Assembly: GCA_021234155.1 (NCBI GenBank)
Contig: JAJEKV010000030.1
Location: forward strand, 8,724,390 to 8,788,389
Direction: 5' to 3'
Origin: Isoetes taiwanensis
Lineage: Eukaryota; Streptophyta; Lycopodiopsida; Isoetales; Isoetaceae
Length of the DNA: 64,000 nt
A program made the position numbers and the translations under genes. The notes beneath the pieces are model-generated. The model was not told the DNA's origin, searched no databases, and saw only the letters and a program-made list of their open reading frames with translations. Positions 1-10,859 of this stretch are shown here, piece by piece (position 1 is the first letter of the stretch; every line of letters starts with the position of its first letter).

Positions 1-21
1 ATCTTTTGTACCTTTAAGAAA

Positions 22-1143
22 TTGGTTGAGGTTCAAACTGGAACCATGATTCAAAGATTGCGCACTAATAATGGTGGTGAGTTTAAATCTTTGGCTTTTG
101 ACAAAGTTTGTGCAGAATCAGGTATTTTTCATGAATATACCGCGCCTTATTCTCCCCAACAGAATGGTGTTGCTGAAAGGAAGAATCGCACAATCATGAA
201 TGCTGTGCGTTGTATGCTTATTCATTCTGGTTTGGATAAGTGTTTTTGGGCAGAAGCTGTTGCCACTGCTGTGTATGTGCAAAATCGCTTAATTACTTCT
301 GCTTTGAAAGGCAAAACTCCGTTTGAAGCCTGGTTTGGTCGTAAACCCAATGTTGCTAATTTGCGTGTTTTTGGTTATACTGCTTATGTTCATATTCCAA
401 CTGAAAAAAGAAAAAAGATTGATCCTGTTGCTACGAAAGCTATTTTCCTTGGATATGCTTCTAATGCTAAAGCATATCGTTTTTGGGATCCTGTTTCTCG
501 AAAAGTTATCATTAGTCGTGATGCTACTTTTGATGAGCTTTCTATGTTACGCTTCAAACCTAATAGTCAACATGAAAGTGAAATACTTGCTGAATTCCCT
601 TTTTCAGATGATGATCTTTTTATTGATGTTCCTATGCTGCCTACTACTCCTCTCATTGCTCCTGCTATCCTTGATGCACATAATCCGATTTTTGATCCTG
701 CTGAAGCTCTTGATGTTCCTGAACTTGCTTATGATTTTGCTAATGATGGTGATTATGATGAGGAAGATCATGATGGCCTTAATGAAGTTATTCATGAGGG
801 TGCTCATGATGATGAAGTTATTCATGAGGTTCCTCATGATGATGCTATTGTTGCACGTCGAGCTTGGAAGCCGAGGCAACAGATCTTAGATTATTATTCT
901 GCTTTGGCTATGACTGCTGATCCAATTTCTGTTGCTGATGCTCTCAGTTCAGATCAAGCAGAATCATGGAAAATGGCTATGGAGGCTGAATATGAGTCCT
1001 TGATCAATAAAGGTACATGGGAACTTGTGGAATTACGCAAAGACGAAAAGCCCATTCAATGTAAGTGGATTTTTAAGACCAAGGTTAAAGCTGATGGTTC
1101 TTTTGATAAATTCAAAGCTCGCCTTGTTGTCAAAGGTTTCTGA
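22..1143 (+). pseudogene. copia integrase core and start of reverse transcriptase
   Basis: The translation shows the second half of the rve integrase core (RTNNGGEF, then SPQQNGVAERKNR with the catalytic Glu), followed by the copia-specific GKTPFEAWFGRKP and LRVFG blocks. The family consensus at the first motif is RTDNGGEF; here the catalytic Asp is Asn. A long acidic linker rich in Asp, Glu and His (about residues 200-280) leads to the start of the RT domain (TWELVEL, IQCKWIFKTK, KARLVVKGF). A TGA stop at 1141 interrupts RT right after this motif. Homology clearly continues behind the stop, so this is an inactivating nonsense mutation rather than a natural end. Confidence 0.9.
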
Positions 1144-2017
1144 CAAGTTGAAGGTGTCGATTATGAGGAAACCTTTTCTCCAGTTGTATGTCTTACAAGT
1201 TTGCGAGTGTTGTTAGCCTTTGCAGTGCAGCATGATCGGATGTAAAGACAGCCTTCTTGAATGGTGATTTGAGTGAAGAGATTTACATGGTACAACCTGC
1301 TGGATTTGTTGTGTCTGGACAAGAACACTTGGTGTGTAGATTGAGAAAAGCTCTTTATGGTTTGAAGCAAGCTTCCCGAGCATGGTTCATAAAGATTAAC
1401 ACCTTCTTGCTTTTCTTTTGGATTCCTTCCCTAGTGTGGCTGATTTGAACATTTACTTCAAGCAAGAAGGGTCCTCTTATGTTTTCATTGCTCTATATGT
1501 TGATGATAACGATCTTTGTTTGCAATGATTTACCATACTTACATAAAGTGAAAGCTCTCTTATCTGCAGACCTTTGAGGACGGTTGACTTGGGTGAAATT
1601 CACTCATGTTTGGGTATTCAAGTGCAACGTGATGGATCAAAGGGTTTGTTACATCTTTCTCAATCCACATACATCTCTCGCACTCATTGAAAAGTTTGGC
1701 CTCCTTGAAGCAAAATCACAAAGTACTCCTCTTGTTGTTAGTTCGGATACTCCAAACTTTCTCAAAAACAAAGTCCTTGTAATCGATGAAGAAAGATTGC
1801 AAATGAAAAAATGTCCTTATGCTAGTTTGGTTGGTGCGTTGATGTATTTGGCCAATGCCACTCGCATACGATATTAGTTATCTTTGCTAATACTCTTGGT
1901 CAATTCATGACTAATCCTGGACAGGTTCATTGGATTGCTGCTAAAAGGGTTTTGAGATACTTGAAAGGCACTTCTACTTGTGGTTTATTGTACACAAAGT
2001 AGAATGATGTTGATGTA
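1144..2017 (+). pseudogene. copia reverse transcriptase, frameshifted
   Basis: RT blocks lie in different frames: GVDYEETFSPVV (about 1153-1190), [19 protein letters not shown] and [13 protein letters not shown] (1250-1390), the catalytic LYVDD (about 1492-1506, followed by Asn rather than the usual hydrophobic residue), then the region leading to YASLVGALMYLANATR (about 1817-1865). At least three frameshifts and several stops separate them. The catalytic Asp pair survives, but no continuous protein can be made. Confidence 0.85.
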
Positions 2018-2503
2018 TTGACTTTGCTAGGCTATACAGATGCTGATTGGGGTGGTTGTCCTGACACTTTTCGTTCTACTAGTGGGAGTTGCTTTTTTGT
2101 TGGGAAATCCTTAGTTTCTTGGATGAGCAAAAAGCAACGATGTGTTTCTGTTTCCACTACGGAAGCAGAGTATGTTGCTGCATCAATTGCCAGTAGAGAA
2201 TTGGTTTGGTTGCGACGGTTGATGGATTGTTTTCATCAGACTCAGGTGGGGCCTACTCTACTCATGTGTGATAATCAAAGTATAATTGCATTAACAAAGG
2301 ATGAGGTTTTTCATTCTAAATCTAAACATATTGAGCTACATTATCATTATATCAAATTGGAAGTACGAAAGAAGACTATTATGCTTAAATATTGTCCAAT
2401 GTCAGCAATGGTTGCTGACATCTTCACCAAAGCATTAGGACTTCAGAAGCAAGAGATGTGCAAAGCAGCTCTTGGAATTGTTGAATCTTTTGTTGTTACT
2501 TGA
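2018..2503 (+). pseudogene. copia RNase H domain (open fragment)
   Basis: This 161-codon open stretch is the copia RNase H domain at the C-terminus of Pol. It has the catalytic signature TDADWGGC, STTEAEY and LMCDNQSII, then HSKSKHIELHYHYI and ADIFTKAL. All acidic catalytic residues are present. It ends at TGA 2501-2503 shortly before the polypurine tract, the expected layout. It is a remnant because the upstream polyprotein is broken. Confidence 0.9.
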
Positions 2504-2577
2504 GTTGTTCTGAAAGTGCTTGGGTTTTTTCCTTTTAACCCACAAAAGGTTTTTTTGATCCAAGCACTAGATTAAAG

Positions 2578-2657
2578 ATGCAGGGAGGGATGGTTGGAGG
2601 CATCTTTAAATATGAGATACAATTATTTTGTTCAAAAGGCTAAAGTTGCAGGGAGGG
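2578..2657 (+). promoter_or_regulatory. duplicated polypurine tract of the copia element
   Basis: TGCAGGGAGGG occurs at about 2579-2589 and again at 2647-2657, about 68 bp apart. The second copy directly abuts the LTR and is the likely plus-strand primer. The first looks like a duplicated, non-terminal copy. Confidence 0.6.
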
Positions 2658-2855
2658 TGTTTGGAATCTCCTTTCTATAGGAGACGTGCACCTTTACCTT
2701 TTGCCATGTATGGCACGTATGTCACATATAGCACTCTTGCCTATTGTGGCACTAGTCCAATAGTGGCTCATATTGATGTATAAATATGTATCTCATATGA
2801 ATAAAATTTTGTCTTGTCTTGTGGGAAAAGTTGTGTGTGTCTCATATTTCTAACA
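2658..2855 (+). repeat. copia LTR (198 bp)
   Basis: It starts TGTT directly behind the polypurine tract and ends AACA (TGTTTGGAAT ... ATTTCTAACA), giving the short terminal inversion of an LTR. A TATA-like TGTATAAATATG lies near 2778 and a poly(A)-signal-like AATAAAA near 2801, so U3 and R can be placed. No second LTR copy is in the window, so age cannot be estimated. Confidence 0.85.
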
Positions 2856-2860
2856 GAACT

Positions 2861-2872
2861 GCGGTATCAGAG
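2861..2872 (+). other. primer-binding-site-like sequence behind the copia LTR
   Basis: GCGGTATCAGAG follows the LTR after five bases. Plant copia elements carry TGGTATCAGAGC, matching the 3' end of initiator tRNA-Met, just inside the 5' LTR. Finding it outside a 3' LTR suggests that this LTR also served as the 5' LTR of a second tandem element whose body is lost. Two bases differ from the consensus. Confidence 0.6.
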
Positions 2873-3636
2873 TAGAATCAAAACAATATTATGCAGCCAA
2901 AAGGAAAGACTATAGTCGCTCTTCTTCAAAACTTTTCATCTTCTCTGCTAACAGTGTCTTGGCCCAGAAGAACCTAAGCAATGCTCAAGATAGGGACTCA
3001 AGACTTCCTTCAAGGCGAACAGGATCTTTGCACACCGCTGCTGCAAAGGAAGTTGTGGCCGGCGACAAGCTCCGAAGCTCTGAAGCTCTGAAGCTCTGGC
3101 GGCTATGGTCTGGGCAGGAATGTCCCAGCTGGAAGCATCTCTATGAGATCAATATCATGGTTGGGTCGTGATTTCTTCCGGTGGTGTATTTCCCTGATGC
3201 CATGTGGCACGGCCAATATCCAGGAATGCTAATCGGGTATGAAGATTCCGGATTACCTGTTGATCCGGTTACAAAAACAGGAATTTGTGTTGCTGCTTGT
3301 TCCGTCCGACCGTGTACAGAAGCTGAAGAACAACTATTTGTTGTTTTGCTTCTTATTCTGACCTTGTACAGCAGCTGAAGAACGGATATGAAAGGGAAAC
3401 AGAGATCAAAACCAAATAGGGATTAAAATCATAGCACCATAGTCATCAGCCGTGAGCTCAAAATCACTCCCCAACCATGATATTGTAAGGGTAAGAAAAC
3501 CGGTCAGTGATTCACCGGCTTGCAGCTCCCGGCTAACGCCGGTCGCTGCCAATCCGGGAATCACTTCCCAGTTGTCTTACCCTTATACGTCAAGCAAACA
3601 GGGCGCCATAGCCAGCAAACATGCTATTCAAGAACG

Positions 3637-3746
3637 TCCGGAATGAAAACAGAGCAGAGCAGGGGAGCTTTGCTATGCAGGACATCCGGAATGAAAACAG
3701 AGCAGAGCAGAGGAGCTTTGCTATACAGGACATCCGGAATGAAATC
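3637..3746 (+). repeat. 48-bp tandem repeat, 2.3 copies
   Basis: The unit starts TCCGGAATGAAAACAGAGCA and recurs at 3637, 3685 and 3733. The third copy is cut off after about 14 bases. Copies 1 and 2 differ at only a few positions. Confidence 0.85.
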
Positions 3747-3978
3747 TTGAGCTCAGATAGAAGCGTTGTACATGGAGATTGAGGCAGGAAATCGCTAGAT
3801 CAAAACATAGCCGCTGCAGAAGTAGGAAAGGCTCTACCGGATTCGAATGGCTAGCCGCTGCAGAGGAAGTCATGGCATCGATGTAAACGGCGCCACCAGG
3901 ACCCATAAACCTAAAATTACTCATAATAACTGTTAGGGAATATTCAAGGAATTTTCACGAAACAGCGGTTTACGTTCG

Positions 3979-4104
3979 GTAATGCCCGCTAGGAATGACA
4001 TTTTGGCGGCGCCGCCAGACTCGGTGGCGCACTGGCGGCGGAGTGCTCTCGTGCGCCGCCTCAAAAAATTCCTCGCCGGAATGTACTCCTGGGCGGGCAT
4101 TACC
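3979..4104. repeat. short foldback element (MITE-like)
   Basis: GGTAATGCCCGC at 3979-3990 is the exact reverse complement of GCGGGCATTACC at 4093-4104. The pairing continues imperfectly inward for about 35 bases on each side (GGAATGACATT against the complement of AATGTACTCC). The loop is rich in GGCGGC. No target duplication is obvious, so the class is open. Confidence 0.6.
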
Positions 4105-4537
4105 TAGTACCAAAATAGATGAAGCTTACCAAACGGTAATACGGCAACATGTGCAGAAGAGGCCTTCTGCGAATTCCTTGGCAGTTGAATAAGGTAAACA
4201 TTTTGGCGATCTTCTGCATTTCAGTGGTTGGAAATGTCTAAACAGCATCTTATACACTGCAGAGGAGCCCTTACTCCCTAAAAGTCGACCTTGGGTACCT
4301 AAAGGATGAGTCAGGTATTCATCATCTTACTGCCAATGGAACATTTTTTGGATTTTTGCCAGCTCAGGCAAAGTTCGGCAATAGTCGCTACTTTGCACTA
4401 CACCATAGGCCTTCTGAAAAGTATTATATTCTGACGTTTACTATGAAGCATGATTTTCAGAACCTTGTGAACAATTCTCTGATTCTTCAATTTCGTCCAT
4501 TGGAATCCAAATATGCAGGTTATTTGAGTTCGATCAT

Positions 4538-6679
4538 GTGGAAGTTGTTTCTAATACCTTCATAGCTCCCATTTTTGAGCAACAAACAAAATTGGCACAT
4601 AGGGATATATCTGCTAATGCTGATCTGGAATTGAAGAACTTATGTTTGGAGGGACGAGTAAAAGAAGCATTGGATATTTTGGACTCAGTTGTTGCACAGG
4701 GAACTCGGGTGTATTTTGATTCTTGTGCGTGCATTTTACAAGCTTGCGCTAACAAACGGTCTCTGGAAGAGGGCAGAGAGGTTCATAAACATCTCAATAG
4801 AAATGCCTTAAGGACCACTGTCTTTTTGGAAAATTCTCTAATCAACATGTATTCTAAGTGTGGGAGTATTGAGGATGCCAGGAGAGTGTTTGACAAAATG
4901 GCACTGCGTAATGTGTACACATATACTATAATGATAGCAGGGTGTACTCAATATGGAAAGAGTGTTGAGTCTCTTGAGCTCTTTTTTCAGATGGAACAGA
5001 TGGGCATAAAACTAAATAAAGTAACTTCAGTAAGTGTTATCTCTGCCTGTGCAAAGGCTTCGTCTGCTGAGAAAGGAAAACGGGTCCACAGTGTTGTTTT
5101 AAAAGCTGGTTTTGCATTGGATACTGTTGTTGGGACTACAATAGTTGACATGTACATGAAATGTGGTGTAACTGCCGATGCATGCCAAGTATTTGACAGA
5201 ATGCCTGACCGCAGTATAGTGTCATGGAATGCAATAACTACAGGTTTTGCACAACAGAGAGGTGGCAGGGAGACGTTACTTCTTTTTAACCAGATTAAAA
5301 GGGAGGGTTTGGAGCCAACACAAATTACTTTCGTTGGCCTTCTCAGTGCTTGTGCTAATGGTACATTGGCTTTGGACCATGGGAAATGCATCCATGCAAG
5401 TGTTCAGAAAGCAGGATATGCAGATGATCTCATCGTTGCAAGTACGATGGTTGACATGTACTCAAAGATTGGAAGCACTGAAGGTGCCTGTCTGATATTT
5501 GACAGGATGACAAAACGAAATGTGTATACATGGACTACCCTAATCTCAACATATTCTCAGGCTGGACAATTTAAAGAGGCACACAAGCTCTTTTTGGAGA
5601 TGCGGAAACAGGGGGTGAAAGCAAATGAGTTTACCTTTGCAACTGTCCTCAACATATGTGCTGGATTGCCAGATCTTGATCTGGGAAAGCAGATGCATGT
5701 TGAAACTATAGAACAGGGATGTGAATTAGATGCAATAGTCAGCAACAGTCTTCTTGATATGTATTCGAAATGTGGAAGCACTGCTGATGCACGTGTTGTA
5801 TTCAACAAGATGACAAGAAAAAGTGTAGAAACATGGACAACAATGATCACAACATATGCTCAAGTTGGAGATGCCATGGAGGCTATAAACCTTTTTGAGC
5901 GTATGCTTTTAGCGGGCTTACAGCCGAATGACATCACATTTGCTAGCATTTTGAATGCATGTACCTCCATATCAGCACTAGAATATGGTAAACAGGTTCA
6001 TGATTACATTCAGGATGCCGGATATGAATCAGATAATTTTATCTGCAATACTCTGATTGACATGTATGGAAAGTGTGGATGTATAGAAGCTGCTCGCCAA
6101 GTCTTTGATGGAATGTTTGCACACGATGTTGTTGCATGGAATGCAATGATTGGAGGCTATGCACAATACGGAGATGGAAACAAAGCACTTACGCTCTTTG
6201 GGCAAATGAGAAAAGAAGGAGTCATGCCGAATCCTATTACATTTGTCTCAATTCTTTCTGTTTGTAACCATGCATGTCTAGTTGAAGAATCTCGTCAATA
6301 TTTTCAGTTAATGAGTAGGAATTATTGCATTGCACCCCTAACAGATCATTATGTCTGTATGGTCAACATTCTCAGTCATTCCGGATATCTTCAAGAGGCT
6401 GAGGATTTTATTAAAAAGATCCCATTTCAAACGGGCGCCATAGTCTGGATTTCACTTCTCAGTGCCTGTCGTGCTCATGGTGCAGTACAGATAGCAGAAC
6501 GAACAGTAGAGCACATACTTAGGATGGAACCCTCAAACAGTGCAGCTTTTGTGCTGCTAGCAAACGTTTATGCTGAAGTTGGCAGGCTGGATGATTCAGC
6601 AAAGCTGAGAGCAAGATTAGAATCTGGCCTTAAGCAAACAGAAATATGTCTGGAGAAAGGAAAAAAAGACCATAAATGA
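4538..6679 (+). CDS. PLS-class pentatricopeptide repeat protein, E subgroup
   Basis: This is an intact intronless 713-codon frame. After about 35 leader residues the protein is built of about 17 PPR motifs in the P-L-S order: for example TVFLENSLINMYSKCG (S), NVYTYTIMIAGCTQYG (P), KVTSVSVISACAKASS (L), repeated to about residue 620. An E-type tail follows (IVWISLLSACRAHG, AAFVLLANVYAEVG). The protein then stops at KGKKDHK, with no E+ block (normally GCSWIE) and no DYW deaminase, so it is E-subgroup or C-terminally shortened. Such proteins bind single-stranded RNA in mitochondria or plastids and guide C-to-U editing or other processing, usually with a DYW partner in trans. The target organelle cannot be read with confidence. 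The ATG at 4538 is the first in frame, but the N-terminus is uncertain because the leader is not clearly a transit peptide. Confidence 0.9.
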   Translation: MEVVSNTFIAPIFEQQTKLAHRDISANADLELKNLCLEGRVKEALDILDSVVAQGTRVYFDSCACILQACANKRSLEEGREVHKHLNRNALRTTVFLENSLINMYSKCGSIEDARRVFDKMALRNVYTYTIMIAGCTQYGKSVESLELFFQMEQMGIKLNKVTSVSVISACAKASSAEKGKRVHSVVLKAGFALDTVVGTTIVDMYMKCGVTADACQVFDRMPDRSIVSWNAITTGFAQQRGGRETLLLFNQIKREGLEPTQITFVGLLSACANGTLALDHGKCIHASVQKAGYADDLIVASTMVDMYSKIGSTEGACLIFDRMTKRNVYTWTTLISTYSQAGQFKEAHKLFLEMRKQGVKANEFTFATVLNICAGLPDLDLGKQMHVETIEQGCELDAIVSNSLLDMYSKCGSTADARVVFNKMTRKSVETWTTMITTYAQVGDAMEAINLFERMLLAGLQPNDITFASILNACTSISALEYGKQVHDYIQDAGYESDNFICNTLIDMYGKCGCIEAARQVFDGMFAHDVVAWNAMIGGYAQYGDGNKALTLFGQMRKEGVMPNPITFVSILSVCNHACLVEESRQYFQLMSRNYCIAPLTDHYVCMVNILSHSGYLQEAEDFIKKIPFQTGAIVWISLLSACRAHGAVQIAERTVEHILRMEPSNSAAFVLLANVYAEVGRLDDSAKLRARLESGLKQTEICLEKGKKDHK

Positions 6680-7155
6680 ATATGTATTATGTGAAAATGA
6701 CAGCGTTCCATTATGCTTGCCCATTATGCTTGCCCAAACTCATTCTTTGGCACCTTCTGTTAACATATACAGGTGCGCCATGATTGTTCTCTAAAAGATG
6801 CCCCAAAAGGTGCTCAAGTTAGGGTGGTTGATATATTCATTTATAATTGAGATATGGTCCACCAGAAGGATGTCATTGCAAGTAATACTGGCAAATGCTT
6901 GACGATGGATGGTGATGATGACTTGCGCATCTGACTTTGCCGATTGATCTACAGCGAAGTATAAATACACAAGGCGCTCTAGCAGTGCGTGGATGTGGGA
7001 TAAAGCTTTCTCTCTGTGCTGGCATTACACAATCAAGTAACCTAGAGAAGCAACATTGTACCAACCATAATGCATCAAGATCCTCATTTCTGGTCTACAA
7101 CATTATAAGCTTTGATTAGGCCATGTAGCCTATAGATGACATTTATCTTGCTTTC
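6680..7155. other. 3' flank of the PPR gene
   Basis: Likely 3' UTR and intergenic DNA. ATTATGCTTGCCC is repeated directly at about 6710-6735. I see no other gene. Confidence 0.5.
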
Positions 7156-7212
7156 ATAGAATAGAATAGAATAGAATAGAATAGAATAGAATAGAATAGA
7201 ATAGAATAGAAT
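7156..7212 (+). repeat. ATAGA microsatellite
   Basis: About eleven uninterrupted copies of the pentamer ATAGA, ending in ATATG. Confidence 0.97.
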
Positions 7213-10200
7213 ATGATTTTATCGTCCACGGAGACCAACTGGCCTATGGGACCCAAGTACAAAGAGAGAGCAGCAGGCGTATTACTACCAGGATTAAAAA
7301 ACCCCCGCCCCGAAGGGTTTTCGGGGGAAAAACCTTAGAAGATAAATGAAGTTCTGGAACTACTGGAACTACTGAGGTAGTTGCGTAAGTAGTTATTTCT
7401 GGTCCTTTCCAGTAACATGTCTATATGGTCTTTTCTTTCTCATTTCCTCCTCTAGTGTGGGAGCACTTTACTCTAACGTGCATCTCCTTTTATAGCCAAA
7501 TCCCACCTCCCACCCACCTTTTCATCTTGTCCATCTTTGTGCTATCCACTCGCATATAGCTCACATCTTTTGGTTTTGGTTAGGCCCACAAACTTTAATT
7601 AGGCCTATGTGCATAGACAGGCTCCCATGCCTGGTTTTGGAGGCCCTCGTGCCTTGTGGAGGCTTGAGTGCTTGCATGCCCTTTTTGGGTTGCCCCTAGG
7701 GGGGCAAACCCTCGCTCATGTGGGTTTCCAGCATATTCTAAGTATATGCTAGAATATGCCTAAGATATGTCGGAAACTGCTCCAAACTTACGTTGCCTGT
7801 AAACTGGCGGTCGCCAGTGTTGCTGGAGGGCGATGTGCAAACTGGCTAATCGGCACCGCGATGGTTGTTTTGTGGTTCCAAGAGAGTAGATTCGTCGCAA
7901 ACAGATTCTTCAAACAATGGAGATAGATATGCTTCTCATTCGGAAACAGTAGCTGCTATAGAGGAGCCCGAGGTTGCAATGGAGATGTTCTGCAGCAGGA
8001 ATCGAGACCCCAATTCCCAAAAGATATCACCCTCCGGTAGATAATCTCTTTCCGTAGCCGAATATGCATGGCTAATTCTTGTCTCTAAATGACGGAACAC
8101 GAGAGAAAATCCTTTAATATTGGCGATAGTTTGCTTCTGCAGCTAGTTCCCCTGGATACTACCTACACCATACCAGGGCAGTTTGCACAAGTTAAGATTG
8201 GAGGTGGTAATGTGATCAACACCAGTCTCTAGCCCTCCATTTCCTAAGGAAGCGAATGATGCTGTCATTTATAAGGCTCGAGGAGATATTCTTGCTGGCA
8301 CAACAAAAATTTCAATCTACTCACTATCTAGAGCTCCTCTTGATCTAGATTCTGATGGGATTTTCAATTTGAAAAAAGGTCATATGCTGTAATGGCTGGA
8401 AGTACACTAGATCATATAATTATAGAAGAAATTTTGGAATCGAATTATTATGGGACATAACGGATCATTGCAGCTACATGTAAACCACTAGAGCAAGGAT
8501 CAAGCATTGCGATGGTGAGCTTTGATGCAAGTCATATGCGTTGCAGTTACCAACCATTGACATAGATTTTTTATCAGACAGTTGATTGATTGCTTTCTTA
8601 AGAACTCTGAATTAGATAACATAGCGAACAAGATGATTCAAAATGGATGGCATTTTTTCGTAGAAAATGCAGATGATCCTGAAATGTTTCTACGTTATAT
8701 AGTTTCAAAGAAGATTGCTTGCCAAATATTCCTCCAACCAAGACTCAGATAAAAAAATCTATGTCGTGGATATACAGCATTAATAATGACAAGGGATGCC
8801 AGTCATCCTGTAGAAACTTCAATACTTAGTATGGTAAGCTATTGTCAATTTGCATTGTATAGTTGCTGATAATGATGGTCTTTCATCGTAGTTTATTGTT
8901 ATCATACTTCTATTTATATCCTAGCTCATATAGTGTGTTACCATGAAAGCCGAGAGCATGTTTTTTAAACTTGAGCTCCTATAAGTTTGGTTGCCTGATT
9001 TAAGCTCTTTCAGCAGATCTGGAGGTTAGTTAGAAAACCATGATTGAAGATTTAGGCCTCATGCATCTTGAAATCCAGAGGTTGTTTTAAAGCTTTTGTG
9101 AGCACTCGAGGAACATGTATTTAGAGGCAAATCGGGGGACATCCTTGCAATATTCACAATTCAAATAATTCTATTTAAGCCTGTTAAAAACAGTTGGAAC
9201 TTGTCACCTGATAAGAAATTATTGCAAGCATATGCGTCATTAATGCATTTGCAGGCATCAACATGGAATCCTCTGTAGGAAGCAATAAAGGAGCAGAACT
9301 CACTTGATGTTCTCAAGGCTGCTTCTGGTTGCCCAATCATGTCCATTCTGAAGGCTAGAATAAACCTCCATGAGATGAGCAAGTGGGTACTTCCCAAACT
9401 GCCTTGTAGTTCTTAAATGCTCGGATTGGATGCATCAATATATCCGCACAAAACAAAGCATGTTCAAATATCAAAAGGCTCACATGTTCAAAAAGGAAAT
9501 GATTGGTTTATTCTTACATGATCTGCTGTGGGTTCCATAGTCGGCCATAGTGTGGTAATCAGCAATAGGATCAAATCAAAGGTAAATCCTTTGTTTTCTA
9601 TTCCCATTACCAGTTGCAAAAATGTATATTTGAAAGCGTTGCCTAAAAATTCAAAGTCTAGATCATGGTTATCTGTTTCTGAAGATATCTGTTAAATTAT
9701 AAGCAAACACATAAGATTAGAGGTGCTTAAAAACCATAAGATCAAACATTAGTAGGAAAAACGAAGGGGGAATGGAACATACATCACTGTCCCAAAGATG
9801 TTGCAAGACAATTTGATATTCATGGTGCCCAAATAAATACTTGTGTTTCAAGCCAAAACCAGCTCCAGATGCTTGATCCAAGAACTGCAGAGTCTTTTTA
9901 TTATCTGAATATCTGATATGATCAATGACTCATCTGACTTAACAATTTGTATCAAAGCTTACCTTGTGCCGTAACGGAAGGCTACTATCTGCAGGAAAAT
10001 CTGACATTTGACCATGTCTCGAAATTGAGTAATGACATGCTATAATGAATGAATGAAGAATGCTAGATCATGGAGATGATACATAATTATATGTGGAAGA
10101 TATGCCATAAATGAATATGAATAATCATTATGTTGGACTTATCAGTTTCCTTTTCTGGTCATAAGCATTGTATCTGACATTTATTGTGCTTTATGCAGGG

Positions 10201-10859
10201 GACCAGGTTTATCATGGACCATTTGATTTATTTCGAATAGATTTGAGCTCTATTATGGTTGTGAATTAACAACTCTTCTCTTCTTTGCCACTGGATGAGG
10301 AATCTCTACTGCTCATTTTATCATAGAAGCACGTGATGCAAATTATGGGAGTTTCAATCTTAAATTGTGATCAGATGTTCGCCTGTACTATTCATTAGCA
10401 AAACCATCAAAACTAGCATTAAGGATATGACAAAGGTTCAGTGCTGCTATGTTCAATTTGCTTTCAAATATTAGATTCGTTTTAGACACTATGCCTTTTG
10501 TGTATTATGTAAGTCTATATAACTATTCTAATATCAAAAGTATTACTTTCAGAAAATGTTTGGGAACTGGACTCAAAGAAAGGTTAAGCTTCGTGTGACA
10601 GTTGATGCAACAGAAGGGAACCATGGGATGGACATGTTGGCTCCCTCTCTGACTTGTGGAACGCTGACGACATTGAGTATGATTCTGAAACTACAGCAGT
10701 GGTAATATGTGCTGATCAAAAAGCCCTACAGAAACTCCTTGATATGCTGAAATTCCAGAAGAACAAGTTGTCAGTTGGAATAGAGTAGATTCATTGCTCA
10801 TTCAATGATCCTGAAACTACAGCAGTGCTAATATAGTTTATAGAGATTTATCCAACACC
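7213..10859. other. long region with decayed coding-like pieces
   Basis: No intact gene. Two stretches read like old exons on the plus strand. About 8130-8450 gives LDTTYTIPGQFAQVKIGGG and, after a stop, ARGDILAGTTKISIYSL and then AGSTLDHIIIEEILES. About 8560-8760 gives NKMIQNGWHFFVENADDPEM. I cannot name either family. They carry stops and frameshifts and may be the remains of one or two host genes copied together with the YTH pseudogene that follows. Confidence 0.4.

Larger units (their letters stand above)
1..2855 (+). mobile_element. Ty1/copia retrotransposon, 3' part, decayed
   Basis: The order integrase, reverse transcriptase, RNase H, polypurine tract, LTR on the plus strand is that of Ty1/copia. 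Gag, protease and the 5' LTR lie outside the window to the left. The polyprotein frame is broken by a stop at 1141 and several frameshifts between 1144 and 2017, while the integrase and RNase H parts remain open. The element ends in a 198-bp LTR. It cannot be autonomous: besides the breaks, one integrase catalytic aspartate codon is changed to asparagine. Confidence 0.95.
2873..4537. other. intergenic region, no gene seen
   Basis: No convincing protein is visible. The first part may be the degenerate leader of a second copia element. Two small repeats inside it are listed separately (3637-3746 and 3979-4104). The last 300 bases before the PPR gene should hold its promoter and 5' UTR, but I see no clear TATA box there. 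Confidence 0.5.

Noticed and set aside
323-889. 188-codon Leu/Met-rich frame in the copia region
   Set aside because: It is the shifted reading of the integrase-RT linker, whose true frame has clear homology.
7290-7328. C-run and G-run resembling a terminator hairpin
   Set aside because: Only about six bases pair, and intrinsic terminators are not expected in plant nuclear DNA.
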